A DNA stretch of 64,000 nucleotides, from assembly GCA_018266215.1 (NCBI GenBank), contig JAFEAV010000006.1:1-64000 (forward strand). Reading direction: 5' to 3'. Shown piece by piece: positions 34,334 through 44,872 of the stretch. The notes below the pieces were generated by a model. That model saw only the letters and a list, made by a program, of their open reading frames with translations. It made no database searches and was not told the origin of the DNA. Source of the stretch: Cyanobacteria bacterium SZAS LIN-3. Lineage in GTDB: Bacteria > Cyanobacteriota > Vampirovibrionia > Obscuribacterales > Obscuribacteraceae. Position numbers and translations under genes: made by a program. Within the stretch, counting starts at the first letter, position 1, and each line of letters opens with the position of its first letter.

Positions 34334-35098
34334 ATGTTTGAACGTCTACTCAGTATATTCAGAGGCACAGCCAACAAGGCTGTAAGCAAACTGGAAACCC
34401 CGGAAATCCTGGCTGAGCAGGCTCAAATGCAGCTGGAGTCGAACTTCAAGAGCTTGACCGAAGCGGTGACGACTGCCATAACCACGCAAAAGCAGCTTGA
34501 GCAGCAGGTCAAGAAAAACGAGGAAGAAATCGCCACCTGGGAAAAGCGCGCAGGTGTGGCGGTGCAGAACAATAACGACGAAATAGCCAAACAATGTCTG
34601 GAGAAAAAGCAGGCCTTGAAACAGCATATGCAGGGACTGGCAGCTTCGCTGGAAGAGCAGAAATCAACCGTGGCCAAGCTCAAGAAGCAGCATAGCGATG
34701 CTGAGGAGCAGTTGCGACAATTTAATATTAAGAAGCAGGGCATTATTGCCCGGGCTAAAGCGGCCGACAACCAGGAAAAGGCCAGCAAAATCATGTCCGG
34801 ATCCGGCAGCAGCAGTATGGATGCCCTGGAGCAAAAGATCCGAGACAAAGAACTGCGCAACGAAGCCGTTAATGAAATGAGTGGCAAAGGCAAGCTCGAC
34901 GACCAGTTCAAAGAGCTCGATAAACTGGTGGAAGTCGACGACGAACTCACCGCCCTCAAGGCAAAAATCGCAGCCAATCCGGCAATCGGCGGCTCTACAC
35001 CCAAGCTCATAGTAGCCAAAGAAGGGCAGACCCAGGGCAAAACCCAGGTTGACGAAAATCTGCCTATGGTGGTGGACGTAGAAGTGGCTGAGGAATAA
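34334..35098 (+). CDS. PspA/IM30 (Vipp1) family membrane-stress protein
   Basis: 254 residues from the ATG at 34334, with GAGG at 34319; the in-frame TTG at 34292 is rejected because MFERLLSIFRG is the conserved start, an amphipathic membrane-binding helix. The body is a long coiled coil: KLETPEILAEQAQMQLESN, then KKNEEEIATWEKRAGVAVQN, then a region rich in Lys/Gln/Glu to ~150. A short Ser-rich break (SGSGSSSMDALEQKIRDKE) and acidic C-terminal helices follow, and the last ~25 residues are extra. The protein forms oligomers that stabilise stressed membranes. No pspBC or pspF genes are present. Confidence 0.88.
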   Translation: MFERLLSIFRGTANKAVSKLETPEILAEQAQMQLESNFKSLTEAVTTAITTQKQLEQQVKKNEEEIATWEKRAGVAVQNNNDEIAKQCLEKKQALKQHMQGLAASLEEQKSTVAKLKKQHSDAEEQLRQFNIKKQGIIARAKAADNQEKASKIMSGSGSSSMDALEQKIRDKELRNEAVNEMSGKGKLDDQFKELDKLVEVDDELTALKAKIAANPAIGGSTPKLIVAKEGQTQGKTQVDENLPMVVDVEVAEE

Positions 35099-35137
35099 AC
35101 TAATACTCTAGGCAATCACTCAAGGCCGGGGTATTTG

Positions 35138-38100
35138 ATGCACAATCGTGACTTACGCAGGGGCGGAACGCTCCCGGCCGGGGCTCGCCGCGTAGGCGCA
35201 GCTTGCGGACTTGCCGGCTCACTCGGTCTGAACAGCATCACTGCCCTGGCTGCCTCACCGGCACTTCCACCGGGCCACAATCCCTGGTCAGCGCCGACAA
35301 GCTTCGCCGGCCATACACCCATTCACTGCAATGCCGCAGTCTCCGGCGGCGCCACCCACGCCGCTTCGACCTCATTCAATCAGGGCTGGCAGCAGCATCA
35401 GAGCCCGGCGGCCTTCGCCGGTCCGAGTCATGGCCTGATCCATGCGGCGGCGGTGGGCACAGGTCTGGTAGGCACCCAGGACCTCAATCTGGCCTCAAGC
35501 CAGGCCAACATCCCGGCCGCCAGTCTGGCGGGCTTTCATGAATTAACCATCCTTGTAGGCGGCACCAGACAGGTGATCGGGCTGGACAGCAAACTCACCG
35601 GAGCCGAAGCCATCGCCGCCCAGCAGGTACTCTCCGGCGGCAATCAGACAATCAAAATTGCCGCGGACGGTCACGCCACAGGCGGCCAGGTGGTCCTATC
35701 GAACGCCATGATGTCGGCCATCGACTCGGCTCTGGGCGGAACAATCAATACTCTCACCGTTGCCCACGGCGTCAAGTTGATTGACACGATGAGCTCACTC
35801 ACCCTGGCTGGTAACCTGGACAACCGCGGCGCCATTCTGACCGCATCGGTGGCGCGCAACCGTCTGGATACGATTGCCGCCGACACTATCGTCAACGCCG
35901 CCGGGGGCTACATCGGCTCATACAAGGCCGGGTCAATCAATGGAGTGAGCGGACTGTTTGCGGCGGATACCGCCCTACGAGCGACAACATCCATCGACAA
36001 CAGTGGCACTATTTACGGTGCGAAAAATCTAAATCTGAGCGCTCCGTCAATTATCAACAGCGGCTACATCGGAGCCGGCGGCAACGTCAACATCTCCAGT
36101 GCGTCTGCTCTGCAAATCCTCAATAGCGGCGGCACTATTGAGGCACAAAACGGCAACATCAATATAGCGGTGGCCGGACAGACAATTAACATTTTCGGCG
36201 GCGATTTTCTCTCCCGACAGATCAACATCAAAGCCGGGCAGGGAGCAATTGACGTCAACACCGACAATATCAGCGGCAAGATAAACGCCTCGGGCGATAG
36301 TGTCCATCTGACCACCGCAGGCAACCAGCATCTCGGCGACATAGACACCGCAGGTGACCCGCAATTTGTCAGCGGCGGCGACATCACCATAGACGGTACA
36401 ATCGCCGCTACCAACGGTGCCGATCTGGCCATCATTGCCGGCGGCAATATATTGACCGCAAGCAAGGCCGTGCTCAACACAAGCACCACGGCGGGAGGCA
36501 ATGGCGGCAATCTGACCTTGATTGCCGGGGCAAACTTTGTCGGCAACAACTCTGTGGCCACGGTGACCGACTCCGGCAACGCCGGCAAGGGCAGCACTAC
36601 CGGCGGTATCATAGATTTGACCGGAGGCAGCGGCGGCAAAGGCGCAATTGCCACTATCACAACCGCCGGCGTGGGAGCATCCGGTACCGGCGGTTACATA
36701 GAAATGGTCGCCTATGCGGGCAGCGGCAGTGGCAGCGGCAGCATAAAAGTACCGACAACGGTGACGATAAACGCCGCAGGCTCGGGCACAGGCAGCAACG
36801 GCGACGTAACCATCATTGCGGGCGCCGGCAGCGGTCAAGCTATCAGCGCCGGACCGATAGTGGGCAAACAAGTAACAATTTTGACCGAGACCCCAACAGC
36901 CAACGCGGGCAAGGGCGCAGGGGTAGTATTCACAAACGGCACAAGTAATCTGGGTATCGCCGGATTCGGCGGCATCGCATCATCGACAAGCGCCGACCTG
37001 AGCGTCGGCAACATCACCTCATCAACAAGCACAGCCATCACCTCCGGAGGCAAGGTCACAGCCGGCAAAATCATGTCCAACGGCAGCGGCAATACCGGTG
37101 TAAGCGGTGCAGCCGGTGGAACAGGCGGGACAATAAGTATCAATGCCTCCGGTGCCATTGCCACAGGTGAACTCGATGCCTTCGGCGGCGGCGGCACAGG
37201 TGGCGGCTCGACCGGCTCCAATGTTGGCGGCGCCGGTGGCAACGGCGGCACCATCAATGTCAATTCTTCGGCAGGGGCGATAACCGTCGGCGGCAATATA
37301 AATGTATCCGGTGGCGGCGGCGGTGGTGGGGCCGGCTCCGGCGCATCGTCGGGCTTCACGGCGGGAGCCGGTGGTGTCGGGGGGAAATCCGGTACCGTCA
37401 CTCTGACGGCGGCCACGGACATTGCTGTCACCGGTGAGATTCTGGAATACGACGGCGGGGCCGGCGGCCTGGGCGGCAATGCAGGAGCATCGGCCGGCGG
37501 CGGGGGAGGAGGAGGCGGCGGCTCCTTCGGCGGAGCGGGCGGCGGTGGAGCAGCCGGAGTGCAGGGTGCCAGCGGTCACAATGCCACCGGTGGAGGTGGC
37601 GGTGGTTCGCCTATCGCGCCTGCGGGCGGCGGCGGATCATCGACGGGACTTGGTAGCGCCGGCGGTGGCGCAGGCGGCGGCTATATTTTACTCGGTCAGG
37701 GCGGACAGTCCAGCACCACCGGTGCAGCCGGCACGGCAGGGTCCGGCACAAAAGGCGGCAACGGCGGCAAAGCAGGGACTGTAGCCGTTGGTGTGGGCGG
37801 AGCCAATCCACTGGGAGGCAGCGGCGGCAACGGTGGAGTCAGCAAAGGTGTTGCCGGCGGCAAGGCCGTTATAGGATCCTCCACACTGACAATAACAGTG
37901 GGCGGCAATGCCGGCACAAGCGCCGCACCAATTAAATTTGAAGCGGCTCAGCTTAAAGTCACCGGTACGAACAGCACGGCATCGGCCTTTTTGAGCGACT
38001 TGAGCGGCACCAACCTCGATATCGCCAGCGCGGCCGTCGGAGCTAAGGGGACATTCAGTCTCACGGCCCCGCCAAATACATTGACCGGAGCCAGCGGCGC

Positions 38101-41100
38101 GGCCATAAATGTAAATACACCAATCACTGCAGCCAATGTCTCCATAACGACAACCGGCACCTCCTCCTCAATTGATGTGGCCAATCCCATCACAGCCGAC
38201 ACAGTGACGCTTTCTTCCAAGGGTGCTTTGACGACATCGGCTGCCGGTGTGATCAATGCCACCACCGCAACGCTAACCGGCGCCAACATCAATGTCAAAA
38301 CAGACGTGACAAATCTAAAGGCGACATCGACAGTGGCCGGTGTGACAATAAATCAGGGCACCGGGGTGCTCAATCTGACCGCGGTATTGCCACTAACCGG
38401 CGGAGCGGTCCTCAACGTAACCAGTCAAAACCAGATCAATTTAACCGGTGCTCTCAACGTCGGCAAATTTGGTGTTATCACCCTCGACGATCAAAGCGTC
38501 ACCGGCAATATAAATATCGCCGCCCCAATAACAGCCGGCACAGTCAACTTGACCACCGGTACTGGTGGTATCACTTCCTCCGGTGGTGCAGTCGTAAATG
38601 CCGGTGTAATAACACTCACCACAACCGGTGATGTCGGTCAAACCAAAAGTCCATTTCTTGTGAACAATAATCTTGGGGGCGGAGGCGGCAATGCCCTGAC
38701 TATAATCGTGGGCGCTGGCAAGAGCATCAATGTCACGGATCTTTGTACCAGCGATCTGGTCTTGGATGCAAGTGCCGGGACCACCGGCTCCAGTTTAACT
38801 TTCACCACTACAGCCAGTACACTAAATGTGGTGCAAGCGCCCTTTGACAGTGTTTCAATTAATGACACCAGCGCCTTTGGTTCAATCTTACTGAACTCGG
38901 CCTCGAACGCATCGGCCGTAATAGGCACCGGTGTGGGTGCAGTAAACATAAACACCAACGGCGATATAGATATGAATCCGTCGACTGCCGGGATCGTCGG
39001 CAGCAGCGTCAGCCTGGTTACAAATGCCGGCTCCATCGGCGCCAATCTAGGTAACGTGTTCATCAACACTACTTTTGTCGTGCTGGAAGCTCCGGCCGGA
39101 CACTTGCAGGTAACAGACACCGCCGGCGGCGGCATAACCGTAGTCGGCAATTCGCTGGGCCGTTTCTATTTTACGGAAACCGGCAGTAACGCCGACATCT
39201 TACTGACCTCGCCAATCAGCGCCAGCGATATCGAGATCCATGCCCAGGGTGCAAACAGCAATATAACCAATACATTCCCCCTGGGTATTTCCGCCAGCGG
39301 CGCCGGCACACATGTGGAGCTGATGCCCACCGGTAATCTCAATGTCAACGGTCCAATTCAAGCCGACGGCGTTTTTCTGGGCGGCAATTTCTTCCTCGGA
39401 CCAATGACCCAGGGACTTGTCACAATCAATGCTTCAGTAACCGCCGCTCAATTGCTGGGACTGAACGTCGACCAGAGTCAGGGCATAGTGATCAACGCTC
39501 CACTGACCTCCCACGAATATTTCATGACCAGTGGCATGGCCGGGGCAAACATTGTCATCAATGCCCCTATCAACACGCTGGCGACCGGCCCGGGTGGACC
39601 ATCCTTCATGAGGATCACGGCCACCAATGCTCAGATAATCGGCTTCTCAGGTCTGGTCCTGACGGCTGCCAGCATGAATTTATCCGCTATCAGCATCGGC
39701 ACATCCTCAGCCCCCCTCAAGACTGTTACCTCCGACCTTATTCTCTTTGTAAACAGCGCCGACGCATACATCAGCAATACCGGCAATCTCAAAATAACAG
39801 TCAACAATCCCATCAGCGCCAATATCGTCAATATCAGCACCAAGGGCTCGCTCAGCTTTTCGGGTAGCCTGCAGGCAAACGACCTGACACTGAGTGCCGT
39901 CGGCAATATGAATCTGGGCGTCGCGGGCGAGGTGCCCAGCAGTGTCATAGGCGGCAGCAATACGCTCAACTTATTCACAACCGGCGCAATAAATGTATTT
40001 AGCACCATCGGCGGTGGTCAGGTGACCATGACCGGAGCCAGCGTCTCACTGCTGAATAGCCAGACCCTGAACGCCACGGGCAATCTTTCTATTACAAACA
40101 GCGCCGGCAATCTGCTGGTGGATGGAGTCTTCAACGCCAACTCGGTCGTGCTGAGCAGCAATAAAGCACTGAGCCTGGGGGCCGCCAGTGACATCACACA
40201 GACAATAATCACTTCGGCATCAACTGTAGATCTGACCGGTCTTTCGACAATCAGCAATTACTCATCCATTTCGGGCATTGATTTTACAGTTTCCACTCAA
40301 GCCTATTCCAACCTACTGGCCGGGCAACTGACCACAACAAGCTCGCTCTCCATAAGCGGTGCCAACGGCGGTCTGACTTTAACTGGCATACCGCACAGCA
40401 TCGCCCTGCCTGCGGGCGGCTCCCTCATACTTTCGGCCAAAGGTCCAATCACCGCCGGTTCGGGAGCGGGCTCAATACTTTCAGATGTTACCCTGGGCCA
40501 ACTGCACTCCATACAAATAGACGCCCTGGGCAATTTCAACAGTCCCTTCACAGGCTTGCAAGTCGTACCCGACGGCAAAGGCAATGGCGGACTGATCAGC
40601 ATCAGCGCCGCTAATATGGTCTACAACGGCAAGGGCAGCCTGAGCGCGGCCTTCAATCTGAACGCCGCCGGCTCAACCAACGCGGGCAGCGAAGTAGACC
40701 TGAAACTATCAAACAGTCCGGGCGGCATTGTTATAGGCAACGCCGTCGGCAACTATGATATAGATGCATCCGGTGTCAACGGTGCGCGCACCGAAATCCT
40801 GACCAGCGGCAATCTCACCGTGGCTATGAATTTCCTCAAGGTCAATGCCAGCGGCAACGGCACCGGCAGCACCATCTCTCTGACCGCCGGCAAAAATTTA
40901 CTGATAACCGGCAATGTCGACACCCATAATGGGTCGGGCACCTACGGCGACGTTACACTGCAAGCCAACGGCACCAAGGCCTTCGTCATAGGCGGCGACG
41001 GCACCACCACTAATGGTATCGTCGGTTTGACTCCTAATGTAGGCCAGGGAGTCACAGGGGACACGGTTAGTGTCGGCAATAACACGGGCATCACAGTCAA

Positions 41101-44100
41101 TCCGGGTTTTGATATTTCTTCCAAAACCGGTGACCTGACAGCAAATACGACAATCCTGACCAATAATGGCCAGGTCCTCACACCAGCAACCCTGCACATC
41201 ATCAATAGCGGCAGCATCATCTATCCCTCAGGCACCACGGGCAAACTGGCAGTGGGCATGTTTGGCATTGATTTGAGCTCGACCACAGGCAACGTGACAC
41301 TCAATACCGCTCTACCTGCTACGAGCTTCCTGCAGCTATCGGCACCAAAAGGCCTGCTCACGCTACCGGCCGGTACAACAAGCCTGACGGCCCTGCCCGT
41401 TTCCGGCAGTGGTGGCACAATCAATATTACCGCCAAGTCGATAAACACCCTCAATCTTGCACTCCACGCCGCGGCCTCTACCAACGCCGGAGCAGGAGGA
41501 ACTATCCTCTTTGCCCTGACCGGCACAAGCGCCCTCAACGTGGGTCCGACGCTGACGTTCGATGTCTCTAAGGGCTCGACATCCACAACAGGAGGCAATC
41601 TCACCGTCTCCAACGGCGGCGACTTGATTGTTGACGCCGCCTCGCTGAAAATCGGACCTCTGGCAGCCGGTACAAAAGGCGCCAACCTCACACTGCAAGC
41701 CGGGGCGGCCGGCAAGGGGGCTCTGATAATAAGCAACACCGCTCTTTTTGCCGGTGGAGCAGTAAACAATCTGGTACTGCAATCCAATAGCACAAACTCC
41801 TTTGCCCTGGGCGGCGCTACAGCCAAAACCAACGGTATCACCGAGAGCGGTATCACCCTATCGGCCGAAACAATCGCCGTCTCCAACACCGGCGGCGGTA
41901 TCATCAACGGCACAGGCGGCGTGCTGACGGCAACGGCAGTGGGCACTGCTAACGCCATTGACCTGAACGCCGGCGGCATAATTGGTCTATCCCACGCCAG
42001 TCCCCTGCTCGTAAGCACAAGCGATCTGGCTGTCACCAGCAAGGGCAGCGCCTTCATCAGCAACAGTCAGGCAGTCAGCCTGGACGGCGTCACGGTCGCC
42101 AAAGTCTTTGACTATGCCAGTGCCTCCGACATCACGGCCGCGGTAAAAATGACCGCACCGACCTTGATTATCAACGTCAACAGCATCACCCCGGGCTTGT
42201 CTAGCAACTCCAGCACGGCCATATCGGTGACGGCGGCCAGCGGCGCTGTACAGATAAGCGATGCTTTCTCCGGGACTATCACACTAAATGCACTGTCATC
42301 GAGCGGGCCGGTCACACTCGACGCCGGCGGCTCCATCACCACTCTGGCGACGTCGACGGTAGGCGGTTCGGCAATAACCCTCAACGCCGGTGGCTCAGCC
42401 GGTAAGATCACAATCGGTGCCAATCTCACAAGCTCAGGTGCCATCGCGCTGAACGCCTCCGGTAAGGGGGTAATAGTTGAGTCCGGCAAAACGACAGTAA
42501 TAAAAGCGGCAAGCCTGGATATGACCACCCAGGGGGCAAATATCGGCGGCTCCCATTCGGCGCCTCTTCTGGTGGATGCTGCTGCCCTGAGCGCGGCGAC
42601 CGGCAAGGGCGGCGCTGTTTTCATCAAGAACAATGCCGCCACAACTACTTTAAACAGCTCAGCAACAGCAACTACATTTGATTACACCGGCAATATCACG
42701 GGCGGCGGCGGTCCGATATCGGCAAAGACACTGCTGCTGGCCCTGGGCAACATTACGACGGCGCTAACCACCGATGCCAGTATTGTTCAGGCCGCGGCAA
42801 CGACCGGTACGATAGACATAACAGACAGCCAGAGCGGATTGGTCACACTCAATGCCATCACCGCCGCGGCAGGACAGGTCAAAGTCGCCACCAGCGGTGC
42901 CATCACCACCAGCGGTGCGATCACAGGCTCAACTGGAGTGAGCCTGACGGCCGGAGGAAAAGTCGGCACGATAACAATAGGCAACGCCATCAATGCGCCG
43001 GGCGGCACGGTTGCTCTGCAAGCGTCAGTCACCGGAGCGATTGTGGAAAAGAGCGGCGTGCTGAGCGGCAGCACCGTCAGTCTCAGCACTCAAAGTGGGG
43101 CAATCGGCAGTACGACAAAAGCTATAGCCACAAAAGCCGCGACCATTACTTTAGACTCGATCAGCGTCGGCAGCGCCTTTGTTTCCAACACCAATCCCAG
43201 CGCCGGCGGCACAGTCACACTCAGCTCAGCCACTGTCGGCAGTCTCAAGTTTACCGAAATCAACACCGCAAAAAATACGGCTACACTGGCACTGAACAAT
43301 ATCAGCTCCGGCATTGGACCAATTTTCATATCGTCCAATGAACAAAACTTGACAGTCAACAGCGGCAGCACCATCCAGACAGTGGACGGCAATATCACCC
43401 TGCAAAATACCTTCGCGGCAACTAAAACTGCCTCGCCTCTGATAACAATCGGCGATAATGCCACCATCCACGGCTCAACCCCGGGCGGTAATACCGCCGC
43501 CGGTAATGTCTTCATCGCCCTCGGTACGGCACCAACAGTCGCATCAGTTAGACCCGGCGTCACACCGGCGACCAATCCGCCGACCATAACCGGCTCCACG
43601 CCAAATCTTGTCACCTATGGTACATCCGCCAATCCCAACGGCTCGATTACAACATCCCCTGGTGATGTCTTCACATCGCAGGCCAGAAACCTTTCATTTA
43701 CAACTGCCAAAAACGCAGCTACACAAATCAGCGTCGGTAAAAACGTGACCATCATTGCCGACCCGCCGGATTCAAGCAGCGCAGACCCTGGTTCAACTTC
43801 TCTCCCACCAATCACTATCACCGTCGGAGGTGGACTGAGCTTGCCACCGATCGCAGGTATTACGACGACGCCGCCACCGATTAGCGGCAACGAATCTAAT
43901 GGGTCGATCGGCATTAGCGCGATAACACAGCTGCCGATTCAGACAAATCCCTCAACGAATACGAACACAAATTCTGCGGTGGTCGCCGCCAGGGCCGATA
44001 GTTCTATCCCTAATTTGATTGCACCAACCGGACTCAACGCCGCAATCAGTAACAATGCGGTCAACAGCATCAGCACATTGTACGGAACAGTCCAAAAGGT

Positions 44101-44707
44101 CGCGGTTAACCCAACTATAGCCAACATACAGGGCACACCGGCGAAGGGCAAAACGTTAACCGGCGGCGTATCCAATCTGACGCAACAAACCCTCGATAAT
44201 GGCGCAACCTTACTGGCACCAGATGAGAACAGTATCATCGAAACTCCCTACGGCACCATTAAGGTAGCGGGGGGAGCCGTCGCTCTGGTGATAGCCTTCG
44301 ATAAGGGACTGGCGGTTTTCGATCTGCACGATGGTCACAAGGGCGCGGTGACGGTTTCCATCGACGACGAGCAGGAGACATTGATGCCGGGCAAAGCTTT
44401 CGTACTGGCCCGGGAGTCGAAAAATTCGTTTGAAAAGGTCAATCCCACCGCATTTGTAGCCTTTCGTAAACTGCACACACGCCCCATCGGCAAAGCCAGA
44501 AAAGGCTATCAGGCGGAGTTTGAAATCATGTCCCTGATGCGGGGTCTGACTGCCCTGCGAGGCATGATGGACTCACAGGCACCAGGCACACAAAAGATGA
44601 TCAACAACATGCTCAAAACAGCGGCCATCCTCAATCAGCTCAATCAAAGCGGCGAGGCATTCAGATACTTTGTGGCCCCGCCCGAGACCGCTTATCTATC
44701 TGAATAG
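35138..44707 (+). CDS. Giant filamentous surface protein 1 (FHA-like repeats, FecR-like C-terminus)
   Basis: 3189 residues from the ATG at 35138, preceded by AAGGCCGGGG; an adjacent TTG is rejected. A weak signal region ends near ITALA at residue ~40. Residues ~110-290 are the conserved N-terminal domain shared by three neighbours (NLASSQANIPAASLAGFHEL onward). Thousands of residues of Thr/Ser/Asn/Gly-rich strands follow, of beta-helix type. A glycine-rich insert sits at ~682-909. A conserved cap (~2731-2880) ends GKNVTIIADPP. A Ser/Pro/Thr linker leads to a FecR-like domain at ~3018-3100 (IETPYGTIKVAGGAVALVI) and a helical tail with FEIMSLMRGL. It is probably an adhesin or surface filament. 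Confidence 0.82.
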   Translation: MHNRDLRRGGTLPAGARRVGAACGLAGSLGLNSITALAASPALPPGHNPWSAPTSFAGHTPIHCNAAVSGGATHAASTSFNQGWQQHQSPAAFAGPSHGLIHAAAVGTGLVGTQDLNLASSQANIPAASLAGFHELTILVGGTRQVIGLDSKLTGAEAIAAQQVLSGGNQTIKIAADGHATGGQVVLSNAMMSAIDSALGGTINTLTVAHGVKLIDTMSSLTLAGNLDNRGAILTASVARNRLDTIAADTIVNAAGGYIGSYKAGSINGVSGLFAADTALRATTSIDNSGTIYGAKNLNLSAPSIINSGYIGAGGNVNISSASALQILNSGGTIEAQNGNINIAVAGQTINIFGGDFLSRQINIKAGQGAIDVNTDNISGKINASGDSVHLTTAGNQHLGDIDTAGDPQFVSGGDITIDGTIAATNGADLAIIAGGNILTASKAVLNTSTTAGGNGGNLTLIAGANFVGNNSVATVTDSGNAGKGSTTGGIIDLTGGSGGKGAIATITTAGVGASGTGGYIEMVAYAGSGSGSGSIKVPTTVTINAAGSGTGSNGDVTIIAGAGSGQAISAGPIVGKQVTILTETPTANAGKGAGVVFTNGTSNLGIAGFGGIASSTSADLSVGNITSSTSTAITSGGKVTAGKIMSNGSGNTGVSGAAGGTGGTISINASGAIATGELDAFGGGGTGGGSTGSNVGGAGGNGGTINVNSSAGAITVGGNINVSGGGGGGGAGSGASSGFTAGAGGVGGKSGTVTLTAATDIAVTGEILEYDGGAGGLGGNAGASAGGGGGGGGGSFGGAGGGGAAGVQGASGHNATGGGGGGSPIAPAGGGGSSTGLGSAGGGAGGGYILLGQGGQSSTTGAAGTAGSGTKGGNGGKAGTVAVGVGGANPLGGSGGNGGVSKGVAGGKAVIGSSTLTITVGGNAGTSAAPIKFEAAQLKVTGTNSTASAFLSDLSGTNLDIASAAVGAKGTFSLTAPPNTLTGASGAAINVNTPITAANVSITTTGTSSSIDVANPITADTVTLSSKGALTTSAAGVINATTATLTGANINVKTDVTNLKATSTVAGVTINQGTGVLNLTAVLPLTGGAVLNVTSQNQINLTGALNVGKFGVITLDDQSVTGNINIAAPITAGTVNLTTGTGGITSSGGAVVNAGVITLTTTGDVGQTKSPFLVNNNLGGGGGNALTIIVGAGKSINVTDLCTSDLVLDASAGTTGSSLTFTTTASTLNVVQAPFDSVSINDTSAFGSILLNSASNASAVIGTGVGAVNINTNGDIDMNPSTAGIVGSSVSLVTNAGSIGANLGNVFINTTFVVLEAPAGHLQVTDTAGGGITVVGNSLGRFYFTETGSNADILLTSPISASDIEIHAQGANSNITNTFPLGISASGAGTHVELMPTGNLNVNGPIQADGVFLGGNFFLGPMTQGLVTINASVTAAQLLGLNVDQSQGIVINAPLTSHEYFMTSGMAGANIVINAPINTLATGPGGPSFMRITATNAQIIGFSGLVLTAASMNLSAISIGTSSAPLKTVTSDLILFVNSADAYISNTGNLKITVNNPISANIVNISTKGSLSFSGSLQANDLTLSAVGNMNLGVAGEVPSSVIGGSNTLNLFTTGAINVFSTIGGGQVTMTGASVSLLNSQTLNATGNLSITNSAGNLLVDGVFNANSVVLSSNKALSLGAASDITQTIITSASTVDLTGLSTISNYSSISGIDFTVSTQAYSNLLAGQLTTTSSLSISGANGGLTLTGIPHSIALPAGGSLILSAKGPITAGSGAGSILSDVTLGQLHSIQIDALGNFNSPFTGLQVVPDGKGNGGLISISAANMVYNGKGSLSAAFNLNAAGSTNAGSEVDLKLSNSPGGIVIGNAVGNYDIDASGVNGARTEILTSGNLTVAMNFLKVNASGNGTGSTISLTAGKNLLITGNVDTHNGSGTYGDVTLQANGTKAFVIGGDGTTTNGIVGLTPNVGQGVTGDTVSVGNNTGITVNPGFDISSKTGDLTANTTILTNNGQVLTPATLHIINSGSIIYPSGTTGKLAVGMFGIDLSSTTGNVTLNTALPATSFLQLSAPKGLLTLPAGTTSLTALPVSGSGGTINITAKSINTLNLALHAAASTNAGAGGTILFALTGTSALNVGPTLTFDVSKGSTSTTGGNLTVSNGGDLIVDAASLKIGPLAAGTKGANLTLQAGAAGKGALIISNTALFAGGAVNNLVLQSNSTNSFALGGATAKTNGITESGITLSAETIAVSNTGGGIINGTGGVLTATAVGTANAIDLNAGGIIGLSHASPLLVSTSDLAVTSKGSAFISNSQAVSLDGVTVAKVFDYASASDITAAVKMTAPTLIINVNSITPGLSSNSSTAISVTAASGAVQISDAFSGTITLNALSSSGPVTLDAGGSITTLATSTVGGSAITLNAGGSAGKITIGANLTSSGAIALNASGKGVIVESGKTTVIKAASLDMTTQGANIGGSHSAPLLVDAAALSAATGKGGAVFIKNNAATTTLNSSATATTFDYTGNITGGGGPISAKTLLLALGNITTALTTDASIVQAAATTGTIDITDSQSGLVTLNAITAAAGQVKVATSGAITTSGAITGSTGVSLTAGGKVGTITIGNAINAPGGTVALQASVTGAIVEKSGVLSGSTVSLSTQSGAIGSTTKAIATKAATITLDSISVGSAFVSNTNPSAGGTVTLSSATVGSLKFTEINTAKNTATLALNNISSGIGPIFISSNEQNLTVNSGSTIQTVDGNITLQNTFAATKTASPLITIGDNATIHGSTPGGNTAAGNVFIALGTAPTVASVRPGVTPATNPPTITGSTPNLVTYGTSANPNGSITTSPGDVFTSQARNLSFTTAKNAATQISVGKNVTIIADPPDSSSADPGSTSLPPITITVGGGLSLPPIAGITTTPPPISGNESNGSIGISAITQLPIQTNPSTNTNTNSAVVAARADSSIPNLIAPTGLNAAISNNAVNSISTLYGTVQKVAVNPTIANIQGTPAKGKTLTGGVSNLTQQTLDNGATLLAPDENSIIETPYGTIKVAGGAVALVIAFDKGLAVFDLHDGHKGAVTVSIDDEQETLMPGKAFVLARESKNSFEKVNPTAFVAFRKLHTRPIGKARKGYQAEFEIMSLMRGLTALRGMMDSQAPGTQKMINNMLKTAAILNQLNQSGEAFRYFVAPPETAYLSE
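37183..37866. repeat. Glycine-rich PGRS-like segment in giant protein 1
   Basis: About 228 residues dominated by Gly, with repeated GGxGGxGG triplets (GGAGGNGGT, GGGGGGGAGSG). It is interrupted once by a strand segment (GTVTLTAATDIAVTGEILEY). The same layout occurs in giant protein 2 at 47017-47760, including that interruption. Confidence 0.85.
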
Positions 44708-44739
44708 ACCGTAATAATGTGTACAATTTAATTGCATCA

Positions 44740-44762
44740 AAACGCCCAGTAAGCAGGCGTTT
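44740..44762. other. Hairpin downstream of giant protein 1
   Basis: AAACGCC and GGCGTTT (7-bp arms, 9-base loop) lie 32 bases after the stop. No U-tract follows on the forward strand, so termination would be weak. It may protect the 3' end of the long message, or read-through to the next giant gene may occur. Confidence 0.4.
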
Positions 44763-44793
44763 ACGACAATTCCGGCAATTAAGGTAGATACCA

Positions 44794-44834
44794 ACATTGT
44801 AGCGAAAGCCTGACAATGTCAGACTATTGTCTGA
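44794..44834. promoter_or_regulatory. Nested inverted repeats upstream of giant protein 2
   Basis: Three overlapping perfect inverted repeats lie 39-79 bases before the ATG at 44873. They are ACATTGT/ACAATGT (44794-44819), TGACA/TGTCA (44811-44821) and TCAGAC/GTCTGA (44819-44834). The overlap allows alternative pairings. The role is unknown; an operator or a leader-RNA switch are both possible. Confidence 0.4.
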
Positions 44835-44872
44835 TTTCAAACCTTTTCACCCATATTGGACGGTAAAAAAAC

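Noticed and set aside
37183..37866. A true mycobacterial PE_PGRS protein
   Set aside because: No PE domain is present and the glycine-rich block is an insert inside an FHA-like protein; only the repeat style is similar.
36047..43914. Many long reverse open frames within the giant genes
   Set aside because: Codon use of Gly/Thr/Ala-rich repeats leaves the opposite strand short of stop codons. The frames have no ribosome sites and no families.
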